A program made the position numbers and the translations under genes. 64,000 bases of DNA from positions 1,528,598 to 1,592,597 of the forward strand of contig NC_060957.1 of assembly GCF_910589235.1 (NCBI RefSeq). The letters are read 5' to 3'. Shown in pieces: positions 27,868 through 43,000 of the stretch; positions within the stretch are counted from its first letter, which is position 1; every line of letters begins with the position of its first letter. The notes under the pieces were generated by a model. That model worked only from the letters and a program-made list of their open reading frames with translations. It was not told where the DNA came from and searched no databases. This DNA is from Vespa crabro (taxonomy: Eukaryota > Arthropoda > Insecta > Hymenoptera > Vespidae).

Positions 27868-28770
27868 ATCATATAAAAATTCGTTGTTTATTTACATATT
27901 CGGTAGAATAGCATGACAATATGTACGAAATAGCTACAGATTCCTATTATGCTATTTCAATTTATTATATTCAATTGTATAGTATAAATAATCGTTAAGT
28001 TCTCTTCTTGGAAACATACAAAATTGCTGTTTACCATTAACAGCGTCGACTAAAACATAAAATAATGAGAACAAGGACGGTTTACTCGGAAAGTAAATCT
28101 GTTCCACATTTTATTCCTTAAATCTGTCTGGTATTTAAAATTATAAAGCAAATATTTATGCGCTTTTCTATAAATATATATTGCAGAAGATTTACAAATA
28201 AAAATTTCGGTGTGAAAATTTCGTGACAATAAACTATGTTTATCATTTTATTGTTTACTCTTACTTTTAATGTTTACCATTACTGTTTACCATTTTTCGT
28301 TTACATCATATACGTTGAAGTTTATATCCGAAAATTCATATCACTCGTATTAAGTACAATCAATGATTTCGTCACATTAATAGAACTTTATTACAATGCA
28401 TTGAATTTTTTTTTTTACTTGCGATCATTAGAAAAAGTCATTTCTTTGGATAATTTTAATATTCAATTAACTTTAAAATAGCGCATAACGTTAAGTAGTA
28501 ATTTTTTCTTTTTTTTTTTTTACAAAATTCTCGTTACAGTGTTATCAAATTCTAAGAGACGCTTGTACCAATTTAAAAGGACAATTACAGCCAAATGGAA
28601 AATTCTTTATGCCAGTTTTCACATACGTGCTTAATCCAAAAGCTATAACAATGGGACAACTTTATGGCGAGTATGACCTTGATACACATGAGTGGTATGT
28701 AATAAAAAGTATTTTTATAATCACATTATCTCGGTCTTTACTAAGTTGAATTTTAAACATCGATTTTTAG

Positions 28771-28807
<37 letters not shown>

Positions 28808-31800
28808 CTCACCTTCAAATATAACTTATTATACCCATTATTCTATCGAGCTATTTAAACTATAATTCTGTATCGGAGGATATAAGTTGCGAACAATGTC
28901 GGAAATGTTTAGCCGATAAAACGTACATTAGTATTACAATTAATCGTTTATATTTAGTGTAATTTTCAAACCAATTCGAATCGTATAATCGTTATCGTAT
29001 CTAATTACTCGTATTAAATTATAAATATATCGGATAAGATTTATAAATTTTATAAATCAAAAATAAGTGATATATTTCTTTGAATACATATAATTAAATA
29101 TATTAAATATATTAAATATCATTAAGGTATATTACATTTTTTTTTTTTTCATACATAAACTGTCGTAGTAACAACCCAGATCATTACTAGAAAAACCTTG
29201 TTATCAGAAGAAGGTATTGTTAAAGGCGAAATATATCGAGCTTGATACGCGAATGTAAACGATCGATAACGTAAGGTTGCGATAACGCTTTCCCTGACAG
29301 TCGACCATTCATTTATTTTATTCAGTCCCTCGCATATTCGATCGATTTGTTTCAGAAGTACACTCAATATGCCGAATCTTTCTCGCAAGGGGCATAAATT
29401 TTTGGCAACAAATATCCCTGTAAAAAATAAATCACTCGTGTCACGTATCACCATATATATATATATATATGGAATATAATCTAAATGCTTTTGTTTAGAA
29501 TTTTTTGTTAAATAAAAAAAATAAAAAATAAAAAAATAAAAGAACAGAAAGAAAAAGAAACGAAACACGTAATACCTTTAATGTTGGGGAATTAAAGAAC
29601 ATTTTTTTTATAATCTCTTCTAAATAAATAAATAAATAAATAAATAAAAGGGAAGCTCGTAATAAGCCTAACGAGTTTGATAATGTCTTCGCATCTCTTC
29701 TTTAGGACCGATGGAATTTTGTCGACTTTAATCCGTGCAGGAACCGAAGCGACGGACGAAAATAAACGTTGGTACGTCTTTGACGGACCAGTCGATGCAG
29801 TTTGGATAGAAAACATGAATACTGTATTAGACGACAATAAGAAACTTTGTTTGACTTCTGGAGAAATTATGAAGTTACAACCAACGCAGACAATGATATT
29901 CGAAGTTGCTGATCTTAGAGTAGCTTCTCCGGCTACCGTATCAAGGTATATGATCATTCTTAAATATTATTTTAATGGATAATCGTTATATAACGAAATA
30001 CTATATCTATAAAATTATGTTATATCCAACAATAAAAGTGCACGATTTAAAATTCACGGTTGTATCGAATTACGAGTAAACAACAATGAAACGTGCATCA
30101 ATCATCGCGTATACTGTAAGATTTTTTTTTTTTTTTAACGAACAGAAGAGAAGATTTATGGTAAAGTGTTAAACAAAATGGATGATAAATTTAACTGGTT
30201 ATTAAAGTGATAGGTGAAAGTTGATAATTGATAACATTTTTTTCAAGCGTAGGTGTGGTATGGTATACATGGAACCGGCGGGTCTTGGATTAAAGCCTTT
30301 TGTTAATTGCTGGATCAAGTCTTTACCGACGGTAATTCTCTTTTTTCTCTCTTTTTTTTTTTGCACTTTCACTTAATATGTATATATATATTTTTTTTTT
30401 TTGTAAAAACTTGAAGGAGATTATCAATAAAAGTATGTTTTTCTATCGCACAATAGAAGATGCAAGATAACGTGGAAACAATAAAAAAACTGACAAATGA
30501 ATTATTATTCCCCGGTATAAAAATTCTACGCGAACAACTAAAAGAAATCGTAAGCACTGTGGATTCAGCAATAATTCAGTCTTACATAAATCTCATGAAC
30601 TATAGAATCGGTCCTATGGCTGGTAGAGAAGGCAAACCACCGCCGCCTTTGGTTTTTCAAAAAACAATACGTAAGCCAGTATTTAAATAATAAAAAGACA
30701 ATAATCTTTTATGAAAAAAAAAAAAAAGATAAAATAAATAAATAAATTCTGAAATTGATCTTACAAGGGTTTCCTCTTTTCATACGATAGCTGATTTATT
30801 ATCTCCATGGACAGCTTTTGCTACAGTTTGGAGTTTAGGTGCTACTTGCAGTTACGATGGTCGTTATATATTTAGTACGTGGCTTCGAGATGTACAAAAT
30901 AATTTTCAACACAAATTGCCATTCCCTGAAGACGGTTTGGTATATGATTACAGGTCTTGTAAATATTGATATCTTGTAAATACATAGAATCATGAAATGT
31001 TTAACTATTTATCGTGTAGTATTTATTTTTAAATAAATTACGTAAATTTTTTGAAAAAAAAATCATATCTTTCTGATCGAATTAGATTTATATATTTTAG
31101 ATTACACGATGGTGGTTTTACTGATCCAATCGAAGGACAAGATCCGATTCCACCGCAATGGATTAAATGGTCAGACGATATTCCGATCGTTAACATAACT
31201 TCAGAAACTAAATATGCTGGTAATTAATTAAATATAAATTTTTTAATCATTTTCATATAATTCTAAGACTTAAACATTGATATTATCGTCGCTATAAAAC
31301 TGTAATATATTTTAATTGAATAATTACAATATTCTTTTTAGACATTGAAATTCCCACGATGGATAATATTCGACATGCGACTTTGATCGAATATTTATTT
31401 ATAAACAATAATAATGTATTGTGCATTGGACCAACTGGAAGTGGAAAGACTATGACGATTTCTACGAAATTATCTAGAAATATGCCAAAAAAATTTATTT
31501 GTGATTTTATAATATTTTCTGCAAGAACTACTGCTAATCAAACTCAAGTAGAGAAATACTTCTTATTTATTGAGATTATTATTTTAATATAATAATTATT
31601 ATATTGGAGTTATATATTTTTTCTAGGATCTGATTGATGGAAAATTAGATAAAAGACGTAGAGATGTATATGGTCCACCATTATTAAAAAAACAAATATT
31701 TTTCATCGATGACTTCAATATGCCAGCTCTAGAAACATTTGGAGCACAACCACCTATTGAATTAATTCGACAATTTATGGATTTCAGCGGTGAGATTTAT

Positions 31801-34800
31801 TAAATAATATAAGAAATCAAATTCACGATAATAAAAAATATTACAGCTTTTCGTTTTTTTATTGGATTTTTATTTTATATATTATAATAAATATCATTCA
31901 TCATTATACTCTATTAAATAATATCAACCGACTAAAACGTAAAACTTAAAATTATATTAAAACTTTATAATGTTTAAATATCATATCTTATATCGAAACT
32001 TTTATAAAATTAAAATATTTCAATTCTGTATCTGTTACAATTAAAAATTTTAAGAAATTGATAAGATCAAATTCTATATTAACTGTGTAATATATAATAC
32101 ATGCATAATTTTACTGTAACCTTATAAAGTAACCTCCAGTTTTCTTTCGAAGCAGAATGATTTATTTCCAATTACTTTCTCGAGATTGTGAGTTGTCGAT
32201 ACGATTATATAAGTATAGGAAAAATGCAATATTCTGCCTTCTAGGATAAACAAACTGAGTATGTGTGAAAGATAAATGAGCACAATTTTTTCAGGATGGT
32301 ACGACAGAAAGGAAATCGGTAGCTTTAGACTGATCGAAGACGTAAATTTTATTGGTGCCATGGGACCACCTGGAGGTGGAAGAAACCCAGTAACCCCTCG
32401 ACTCTTACGACATTTCCATTTCATTGCATTTCCAGAAATGGAGGACAGTGCCAAGGTAAATTTCCTATTACATGTATTGATGAATGGGTAATAAATTACG
32501 TGAAAAATATATTTTAAATAGGATTAATATCTTACGATATTATTTATCAAACAATTCTGATTTTATTAATATAAAATTAAACGAAAAATTTAATAGTTTA
32601 GAGAATATCATGAGTTTTTTTCCGTCCAATGGAGTTTTATTCCGTTCCACCAAATTATCATCCACACCCATACGACATAATTGCAGATCATGCAAGATTT
32701 GACCAACGTTAAAGAAACTGTTCACTAGTTCTTAACCGTAGTATCCTTCGTACTCATTATAATTAGTCCTCATAAATTGTGCTCTCTATGGTCATAATTT
32801 ATCTTAATCACTTGGTTGGTCAATAGTAGATCTTATGATCATTTTGCCACCCCTCTGTAACTATAATGGATTTCTCCGTGTACGTTTGAGCGAGGTCACC
32901 ATAGCCTATATTTATTTAAGGTTCCTTAAAGAAACAATATTAATAATATTTTTAATCAATAATTATTTAAAGAAAAATTTTTAATATTTATATTTATTAG
33001 TATAAATGACAAACAAATCTTTTTAAAAAGTTTAATTAATTTTTCTGCAAAGTATACGTCAAATAACTTTAATATTTTACTTTGATTATTAACAATATTT
33101 CTTTGATGAGAATGGCTTGAATTGCAAAAGATTTTATGTTACGAGAGTCATAAACTAGAAAAGGGGTACTTTTACTCAGCGAGATAATTTAAATGTATTC
33201 AAGATTATCCCACGTTGAAGGGAAGGATTTGTTCGGTGATTCAATCCATACTGCACACTTTTCATCTCCTTACATTGCTTTGTATAAGTAATGAATTTTA
33301 CAATTTTTATTTAACATTGTACTTTTCGTTTCTTCCTTAGGCGAGCATCTTTGGGATTATTTTAAATTCTTGGCTTTCGAAAACACCAAATTATATAGTT
33401 TTATTAAAGCCGATAGTAAATATTACACTTAATATATTTACCACAATATGCAGGGAACTATTGCCAACGCCTGACAAATCTCATTACACTTACAACCTTC
33501 GAGATCTTAGTAAAGTATTTCAAGGTATTCTCATGGCAGATCCAACGAAAATTAATGTAAATAATTCAATCTGTAAAGAAACAAGATTTGATTACAATAA
33601 TTCTTAAAATTCTATTGATCTTTATTGTAGAGTTATGAACATTTATTTTTATTGTGGTATCATGAAAACACGCGTGTTTTTAGCGATCGTTTGATCAATC
33701 AAGATGATAGAAATTGGTTCAGCAAACTTTTAAATGATACTTTAAAGGAACAATTCGATTACGATATAACTGATCTTACAAAAGATAAAGTTTTATTTTA
33801 TAGTGATTTTTGTGGTTTGTCTGGACAATACGAACGAATTACCAACTTTCGAAAGGTAATTATTAAAAGAAAGAAAGGAAAAGAAAAGAAATGGAAAAGA
33901 AAACGTACGTCTACAATATATTTTATAAATTTCTTATTATAGATAGAACACGTTCTTCTCGAATTTTTAGAAGATTATAACAACATAACAACTTCTCCAA
34001 TGAAATTAGTATTATTTCAAGATGCTGTAGATCATATTTGTAGAATTATACGTATCCTTCGACAACCTCGAGGAAATGGACTTTTATTAGGAATGGGTGG
34101 ATCAGGTATTAAGATAGAAATTACTAATATTAGGTTGGAAATTATGAAATGGGCGTTTTTGTTTAGTTATTTATTTTCATTCAATGCCCGTTTCATAGTT
34201 TCCAACCTACTTATACTTATATACTTATATACTTATATACTTATAACCAATATACTTATAAAAATCAAAGATTACATGGATTTTATGATTATATCTTTAT
34301 TATGCAGGTCGACAAAGCTTAACGAAGCTTTCTTGTCATATACGAGAGTATAATTACTTTCAGATAGAACTCAGTAAAGCTTATTCAAATCATGATTGGC
34401 GTGATGATATAAAAAATATGATGTTAAAATCAGGTTTAGAAAATCAAATAATGGTTTTCTTATTTTCGGATACTCAGGTAATGTCTTTATCGATCTAACG
34501 GAGAAAAAATAATGTATCAATTTTACTTCATCATATTTCATGGGTTGCAGATAAAAGGAGACTTCATGTTGGAAGATTTAAACAATATATTAAACAATGG
34601 CGACGTACCAAATATATATAGTTCCGAGGAAATGGAAAAAATATTTCAAGCGATGCGTGGCCCGGTTCAAGAGGCTGGATTACAAATCAATAGAAGTAAT
34701 CTCTTTTCGACGTATCTGAAAGTGATCAAAAACAATTTGCATACTATGATTACAATGAGGTATGTCTTTTTTTTTTTCTAAAGTAAAAAAAATATCATTA

Positions 34801-37800
34801 AGCATCATCGAGTAACTTTATCGTTCATTTTTAAAGACTTCGAAAGAAAGTATATTTTTTTGCTTAACGATCATTATATGAACATATAAGTTTCCTTGCT
34901 ATAGATAGATAAAGTTGAATACGATATAATGTGACCTACAAGTATGAATGAGAAACGATACAAAAATTGAATAGAGATAGTTTGATTAGAACGCATATTG
35001 ATTTTCTCGAGTGATATGTTCACCCTCGAATTAGTTCGCTTTACTCTTTAATATATCTACGCATGTATTTGCGGAAGTATTTGCCTTGTAGTATACTCCT
35101 TTTATTTGTACGATTACGTCGTTTTATAGCTTGACCATAGGACCAAAGAAATTTTTTACTTGTTATTACTCATCGTTCGTAATAACGAATACGTTTATTA
35201 TTTATTTTCTATTATTTGTAAAAAAGAAAAAAGATGAAAATTTACATCACTTTTTATTTTTCGGTTAATTAATTCTATCATGCTCATTTGACAACTTGTA
35301 GTCCCATCGGTGAGTTATTCCGGGCTCGCATTAGGCAATTTCCTGCTCTCGTGAATTGCTGTACGATCGATTGGTTTTTCCCGTGGCCGGATGCAGCTCT
35401 ACAGGTTTGTATTGCTCCTTCCGTGTTATCCTAATATGAATCAAAATTATGATAGTTAATTCAAAGAAAATAAGTAAGATGTAACCCGTGTATCAAAAAG
35501 TAAGTCGTAATAAATGAGAAGCATTGTGTTATCGTCCTTTTTACTGATGGGTCCCTTTTAAGTATATATTCAGTCATAATAATCCTAACAAATTTATTTA
35601 CCCAAAGTTAAATTGGTCTGACTAATTTTTATTACAATAAGTGTAAAAAATATTCGTATACAGATTATTGTCAACTAAGATTTTTCATAATTTTATTTAA
35701 TAATGAATATTTACGAGATTGACAATATAAATTTATATATATATATATATATTTTTTTTTTAACAGTCAGACATTTACAAAATAAATAATTAAAAAATGG
35801 TAGGAAATGTACAAATTGTTAGTAAGCTTAAATCGCAACGGATGATTCGATTGCATCATATTTCATAAAAAAAAAAAAAAAAAAAAAAACAAAGAAAACA
35901 TATTTTTTGATCAATGAGAAAAAGATTTCGAGTAATATAACCATTAATTTGATAAAAACATAAATACCATCAGGCTTAAAGTTATTATAAAATCAAAGGG
36001 AAAGTCAACGAAAGATTTATTATCGAAAACATTAATTTTGTTAATTAATTTTTATTGATAAACTGTTGTAACGCAATTTTATCTCTTTGACGTATCAAAT
36101 GTCCTGGGGATTACTGGGAAGATTGGCACTTTATTTTACAACTTCATTTTGTTCAAAAAGTTTGTAAGATATTTTATGTAACACACGGAAGATTAAAAGT
36201 ATACTTCCAAATAAAAGTAAAACCTAATGTCAAATGTATGGCAATAAATTCTTCTGTTTCTTTTATTAATCCTAAAAGTTACGAGAGATATATTAAATGA
36301 GTATATTGATTTTTGTTAAATTTCTTTGGCAGTCTATCCGTTAAAATCAAAGTCAATTAATTTTTCTACATTTACGATTTATTATTTACGCTTAGAAAGA
36401 GTTTTTAAATATTTTCTTTCATTTCTTTTTTTTTTTTTTTTTTTTTTTTTAAATCTATCCTACAGATGTCTAAGTATATGTGTAGATTTTAAATCTCATA
36501 AATATTCACAAATAAATAAAATTATAAAAGTTTGAATTGAAATTAATTATTGTACGAATATATCCATTGCAAATGCGTGATTCGAAATTTCGCCGAAGGT
36601 TTACAAACCTTAAGAATGAGTTAATCTTTCAACGAATATCGAGCAATTTTTTTTAAGTGTATAAGTCTTCGAAGAGAATACTAATTCGTACGTGATAGAA
36701 AGTTCGGTTCTGAATGATTTATGCCGAAGTTTTTTTAGGACTATATAAATTGCTCTTTAGACATGTAAAAAAAAAAAAAAAAGAAAAAAAAAACGATCTT
36801 ACGAACTGAAAGAAAAAGTCGCATAAAATGAATTTTCAGTAAGGCTGGTATTACTTACGCATATACATTATGAAAACTTTTTTATACCTCATTGGAAAAT
36901 CTTGTAAATAATCAAATTTTAATGCATACACATAGACATACACACGCATATACACTTAATGATGGTTTAAAACAATAGAAATATTTATACAATTCTTTCA
37001 TGTTTATTAAAATGTTAATGAGAAAAGTTCGAAATAAAGATCGTCGCGTCGTTTTAATATTTCCATCTTAATAAATATTCGATAACTCTCTTTCACTTTA
37101 GGCTGTTGCAATGTATTTCCTTGCGGATATTAAAGATGAATCCATTAATGAAACTGTCCTAAAGTCAATTGTAAAGACTTGTCAATTTATGCATTCTAGC
37201 GTGATAAAAGCGAGTGATCGTTTTTTGATGGTAAGTTTTAAAAGTATAAAATAAAATCGTATCATACAAGGTGTGACATTTAAATAGGAACGCCTACAGT
37301 ATATCTTATGTTATTTATTATTAAGGGAGATATGTCAATAGGAAAAAATTAATCAGATCGATAAATTTCTTTTATCGTTGTACTTTTTTCTTTTTCTATT
37401 CAAATGCAAAATTCAATTTATTTGTAAGAAATAATCCATCGTGTATCTGTTTTATAAAAAAATTAAAATGTTCAAATGTTCCTATTAAAATGTTCAGCTT
37501 AGTATTATCTCTCAGTTGTTTTCAATTAAATAGATAAATCGTTTTGTAAATCATGAAATATTTTGTCTCAGGAATTGAATCGACATAATTATGTAACGCC
37601 TACCTCTTATTTACAATTACTATCCGGTTACGGTGGTCTCTTATCTAAAAAGAAACAGGACCTACATTCTGGAATGACTCGTCTATCAACGGGTAAGCAA
37701 TCAAAAGAAATTGTTCTTTTTTTTTTCTTTTTTTTTTTTTCTTTTTTTTTCTACAGTTTTATTATGTACCAAATACTTGTGAGTAATGGCAGGACACAAA

Positions 37801-40023
37801 TAGTACGTTGAAAAAAATTGTTTTGATCATATCAGAAGCGGATAATGATGCAACATTCGCTAAAGATAAACAACGTGGCGACGAACTATACGAGCGTAAT
37901 TTAACTTTGAAAATATTTGATCATTTGTATGATACACGAAATATATCATTTTAATTTTTTTTTGTCCAAAGTATATCCTTAAAAAATTCTCTTAGACAGG
38001 GATATATCTTTTAATCCGTTTGCAATATTTTTTATGACTATGGGAATTGTTTTCACGACAAAATATCTTGCTTAATTAACTTGCTAATGAAACATTACTA
38101 ATTAAAGTGAAAACACAAAGTTATTCCGTGGCATGAATATACTCCCACGCTAACTTATTTATTTGGTAATTAAATTTGGGAATAAACGCAATAAGTATTT
38201 ACACATGGTTTATATACATTAAATGAGTATATGATCGATTAAAATATTGTGTAGGTATATGTAAATAAAATTTTAATTGAGGATAAATTCTAAAATAATA
38301 TTATATTTAATAATTTTGCGTTATAATTGTTAGAAATATTGTTTAAAATTTATCGATAAACGTGTACACTTTTCTTACGACGAATCAATTTAAAACGGAT
38401 CATCTTATGTTTAAAGATTTATGAACTTAATTAACCGCATCTCGAAAAGGGTCATAGGTGAAAGACCGGTAACAATGATTAAATAATCCAGAAATTAAAT
38501 ATACCCCGTCTGATGGCTGCTGGAAACACGTTCTAAGTTTGTCCTATCGATTTCGGTTACGATGGAGACGGTAGAAATAGTTATACAAAATTTATTCGAA
38601 TGAGCTATACGAATACAGACATATATATACATACAAAAATCTAAAATTCAAAATAGTAATATTTAACGTTGTCACATATACGAAAGACATAGAGATGAAT
38701 TACTAATTAAAGTCGTAAATAAATTTATTTTTTAAAAGCTCGACACAGTTTGTTCCATTACATCACGAAGTTCTCAAGTTTTATTTTAACTTTTTGAAAA
38801 AACTTGAGAAATAATTATAAGACTTATCATAAATCTTAAACAAGTTAATACAATTAAAATTTTATTTAAAAATATTTCGTTGGAATATTAGTGAATCTCG
38901 AATAATTTTATACTCGAATTATGAAATAAGTTACAAAATGTAATCGAACAATGAAAAACAGATAATCAATTTCTCGTTTATTCTCCCCTTTAAGGGATAA
39001 GCTCGTATCAATTTGTATATATTAGCATAACGTTATTCTAAATAGACGTTACCTTTACGGATAGGCTTAAATAAGCTTATAAGCACGGAGGCAGAAGTAA
39101 AGGAGATGCAAGGTATTCTCAAGGCAATGAAACCTGATCTGGAACAAGCAACAGTGGCAACTGCAAAGATGATCGTTCAAATCACAAAAGATACTGTGAG
39201 TATCCAATAATACAAATAATTATTCATTAATGTTTTTTCGCTTATTTTTTTTTTTTCTTTCTGTCATTTCATCGTTTTATCTTCGATGAAATCTAATCTA
39301 TATAATTGTCGTGTGAATTATGAAAGGGTTTATTGAAAAAAAAAAAAAAAAAGAAAAAGAAGAAGAAAACACAAATTCTTTTAGGCCGAGGCTGAGCAAA
39401 CAAGAGCAGAGGCGATGAAACAGGAGGAGGTTGCTACGAAATTAAAAAACGAGAATCAATTAATCAGAGATGAAGCTGAAACTGACTTAAGTACATGATT
39501 TTTAATGTGAAATCTATCGTAGAATACATTACTATTGAAATATTTCTTTGGAAACGGGTTAAGGACATTTTAATCGATTTTTATTCTGCGTAGGTGAAGC
39601 CAAACCAATGCTTGATGCTGCTGAAGCAAGCCTAAAAGCATTGAACAAGGGTGATATTACTGAGGTGAAAGCTATGAAAAGACCACCAGTTGGAGTACTT
39701 CTCGTTATCGAAGCTATGTGTATCGTGAATAACGTTAAACCTAATAGGGTTAATTTTATATAATAATTGAATTTTTAATAATATGATAGAATTATAATTG
39801 ATATATAATACATTTATAATTTTTTGATTATAGTTACCAGGTAAACAACCTGGTGAAAAGATATTAGATTATTGGACACCCGGTAGTCAAATGCTGGCAG
39901 ATGCTGGACATTTTTTAAATATGATGGTAAATTTCAATAAAGAAAACATAACAGAAGAGATGATTAATAAACTGAAGCATTATATTGAGGATCCAAATTT
40001 TCAACCTCCAAAGGTATAATTTA

Positions 40024-40078
<55 letters not shown>

Positions 40079-43000
40079 CATATGTACTTATATACACACG
40101 CACACACGTGTGTATATAACGTTTTCTTTTTTTCTTTTTTTTTTTCTATCACTTTTATATTGAATATCGATATAATAATATATATACGTTAAATAATAAT
40201 AGCTATTATTTTAAAGATTCTTCAAGTTTCTAAAGCCTGTCACTCGCTTTGTCTCTGGATACACGCTATGTACAATTATTACTTTGTGAATCTAAAAGTT
40301 AAGCCTAAAATGGAGACATTAGCAAAGGCCGAAGAAGTATTGGCAGAAACGGAGAAAGCTTTAGTTGCTGCTATGAATAGGTTGCAGGAAGTAGAGAGAA
40401 GAGTACAAAACCTTAAAGATACCTTGCAAGATAAGGAAAATAAAAAAGCAGAATTAGAGAGGCAAAAGCAGCTTTGTGAGGAAAGAATGGCGAGGGCGGT
40501 TAAACTTGTTAGTGGGCTTGCGGAAGAACAAATACGATGGACGTTCACTCTCTCTGAAATGAAAATATCGTTAAAAAATGTTGTAGGAGATATTTTATTA
40601 TCCTCTGGTATTTTATATTATCTTTTACTATTTTTTATTTTAATGTTATATATCATATCTGATATTACTGATGTTTGATTTGTAATTAAGATCTAACTTA
40701 TAAATCTTATTCTCAATGTTTTACGATGATTAGGTGCGATAGCATATCTGACACCCTTTACCGATGTTTATCGGAAAACTCTTTTGACATCTTGGTATGA
40801 AGTTATAGGCGAGGGAGTACCTCATACACCGAACTGCACACCCATATCGACGTTAGGTGATCAAGTACTGATTAGAAGATGGCAATTGGACGGTTTACCA
40901 AGAGACCTTGTTTCTGTTGAAAACGCTGTACTGGTAGTGCATTCAGAACGATGGCCACTGTTTATCGATCCACAAGGACAAGCCAATAAATGGATTCGTA
41001 GAACGGTACGTTTTAATATTTTAATATTATATATTTTTAATAAATATATAATATTAAATATATAATATTAATTTATATATTTTTAATTAATTTTAACGAA
41101 ATTTTAATCATCTAAATCGATATATTTTAACATAGAAATTAATTCTTTTTTAATTTATTTTATAATAATTATAGTACAAAGATGTTGGTTTATCTATTAC
41201 AAAAATGATGAGCAAGGATATTTTACATGTACTTGAAAGTTGTATTCGCTTTGGTAAACCGTGCTTGATAGAAAACGTTGGTGTCGAATTTGAATCCGTT
41301 TTAGATCCTATTCTTATGCGATCGTATTTCAAGCACGCTGGGCAAATAAGTATTAAAGTAGGTGATAACGTTGTTCCATATAATCCAGAGTTTCGTCTAT
41401 TTCTGACGACGAAATTACCAAATCCTCATTATATGCCGGAAGTATTAGTAAAGGTGTTGTTGGTAAATTTTGCATTAACCGCTAGGTAAATATGTTTACT
41501 AATTATTTCATTTGAATCGGTATTAAATTCATCAATTAATATTTAATTCGTTTATATGTGTAACAGTGGTCTTCTCGATCAAATGATGAGTTTAGTGACG
41601 ATACAAGAACGTCCAGATCTCGAACAAATTCGAAATTCTCTTATAATATCTAATGCGGAAATGAAGAAAGATTTGAAGGAGCTCGAAGATAGAATTCTAT
41701 ATAAGTTAACAACTTCCGAGGGTTCAACGGTTGACGATATTGATTTAATCCTGACGTTGGACGCTTCTAAAGCAAAGAGCGAAGAGATAAAGGTTATTTT
41801 CATTACATTTAAAAGAGAAATTTTTGATATGTTCACTTTTTGAATGAATTAAACAAACAAAAAATCGTATTCATAATGCAGATAAAAGTTAAAGCAGCGG
41901 AAGAAACTCAATTGGATATAGAATCTACGAGATCATTATATATTCCTGTTGCGGATAGAGCACAAATATTATTTTTTTGCCTTTATGATTTACAATATAT
42001 AGATACGATGTATCAATATTCTTTGGAATGGTTTATCTCAATATTTAATAACAGTATACTTTCTGTCGAGAAAACTAGTTAGTAAACAATCTTATAGTAA
42101 TAATTAATAGAGATTTATACGTTCAAATATTTATTATTCGTATTTGCAGGTAACCTTGATGAACGAATAGCTAACATTATGAAACGTTTTACTTTCGACT
42201 TATTTTGTAACGTTTGTCGAAGCCTATTCGAAAAACACAAATTACACTTTGCATTCCTTGTTTGCGCTCGCATTCGTGTTAATGCAAAATTAATAGATTC
42301 CGTCGAATGGATACATTTCTTATCTGAAGTTATCCCTATTTTGGTAAAAATTGTGATATTTTTTTAAGGTCCATTTATAAACAACCGTGGGAGTTTCATA
42401 TTCGAATATTTATATACGATCGAAAACTGTCCAGGTATTATTGATATCTAAAAATTGATGCGAATAAAAATTAATAGGATTACATAGACAAGATACGTTC
42501 ATACATGTTTATTCGAATTCATGTTGCGGTCATTTCTCTCCATGGTCAAATCGGGAAACAAAAAAAAAAATAACGTTGGCTACTAAATAGTATTGAAGGA
42601 CGCCTAAGCTATGAATGATAACAAACACGGTGCAGATAATGTATAATCTGTTACATATAAAATTATGATAATTCATTCAAATTTGGTGAACCACCATGAT
42701 ACGGAACGGCCACGGCACAATTGTATATAAATGGATCTTTATCATTTCATTATCATTTTATTTTTCTTTTATTGTCGCATTATATTTAAATTAGTACCAT
42801 CATACGAAATCAATCATTTATTTTTGTTCTTATGAAATATCAGTTACAAGTTAAATGATAGAATAACAGTTTTAAAGTAAAAATTTTCTTTCATCCAACT
42901 ATTACGATGCAAGTGAAAAACTTTTTTCCATTTGTCAGAATTTACCAAATCCAGATCCAAAATGGATATCTGCGCGATGCTGGAAAGAGATTCAGGCTTT

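Larger units (their letters stand above)
10736..28539 (+). other. DNAH1 intron 23 (17.8 kb), host of two minus-strand genes
   Basis: The donor GTAAG directly follows the AAA2 P-loop lysine-threonine-lysine codons; the acceptor TTACAG at 28534-28539 precedes CYQILRDAC. Both sides are phase 0 and adjacent in the expected protein. The intron contains the GPCR at 15255-23519 and the P450 at 19691-21220, both on the minus strand. It makes up about 40 percent of the dynein gene length. Confidence 0.9.
28540..34105 (+). other. DNAH1: DNAH1 exons 24-35: rest of AAA2, AAA3, start of AAA4
   Basis: Exons: 28540-28694, 29706-29945, 30253-30331, 30457-30670, 30791-30953, 31101-31219, 31342-31547, 31627-31789, 32295-32455, 33341-33556, 33631-33855, 33943-34105. 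AAA2 Walker B region is WYVFDGPVDAVWIENMNTVL, followed by the sensor text SPATVSRCGMVYMEP. The AAA3 P-loop is coded at 31428-31451 and its Walker B (FFIDDFNMP) in exon 31. The AAA4 P-loop GMGGSGRQS is split across the exon 35/36 junction; arginine in place of lysine there is usual in axonemal chains. Confidence 0.92.

Noticed and set aside
35405..37101. Possible transposon remnant in dynein intron 38 (text like GTATCAAAAAGTAAG near 35490)
   Set aside because: The resemblance to transposon ends is too short, and no transposase motif or inverted terminal repeat was found.
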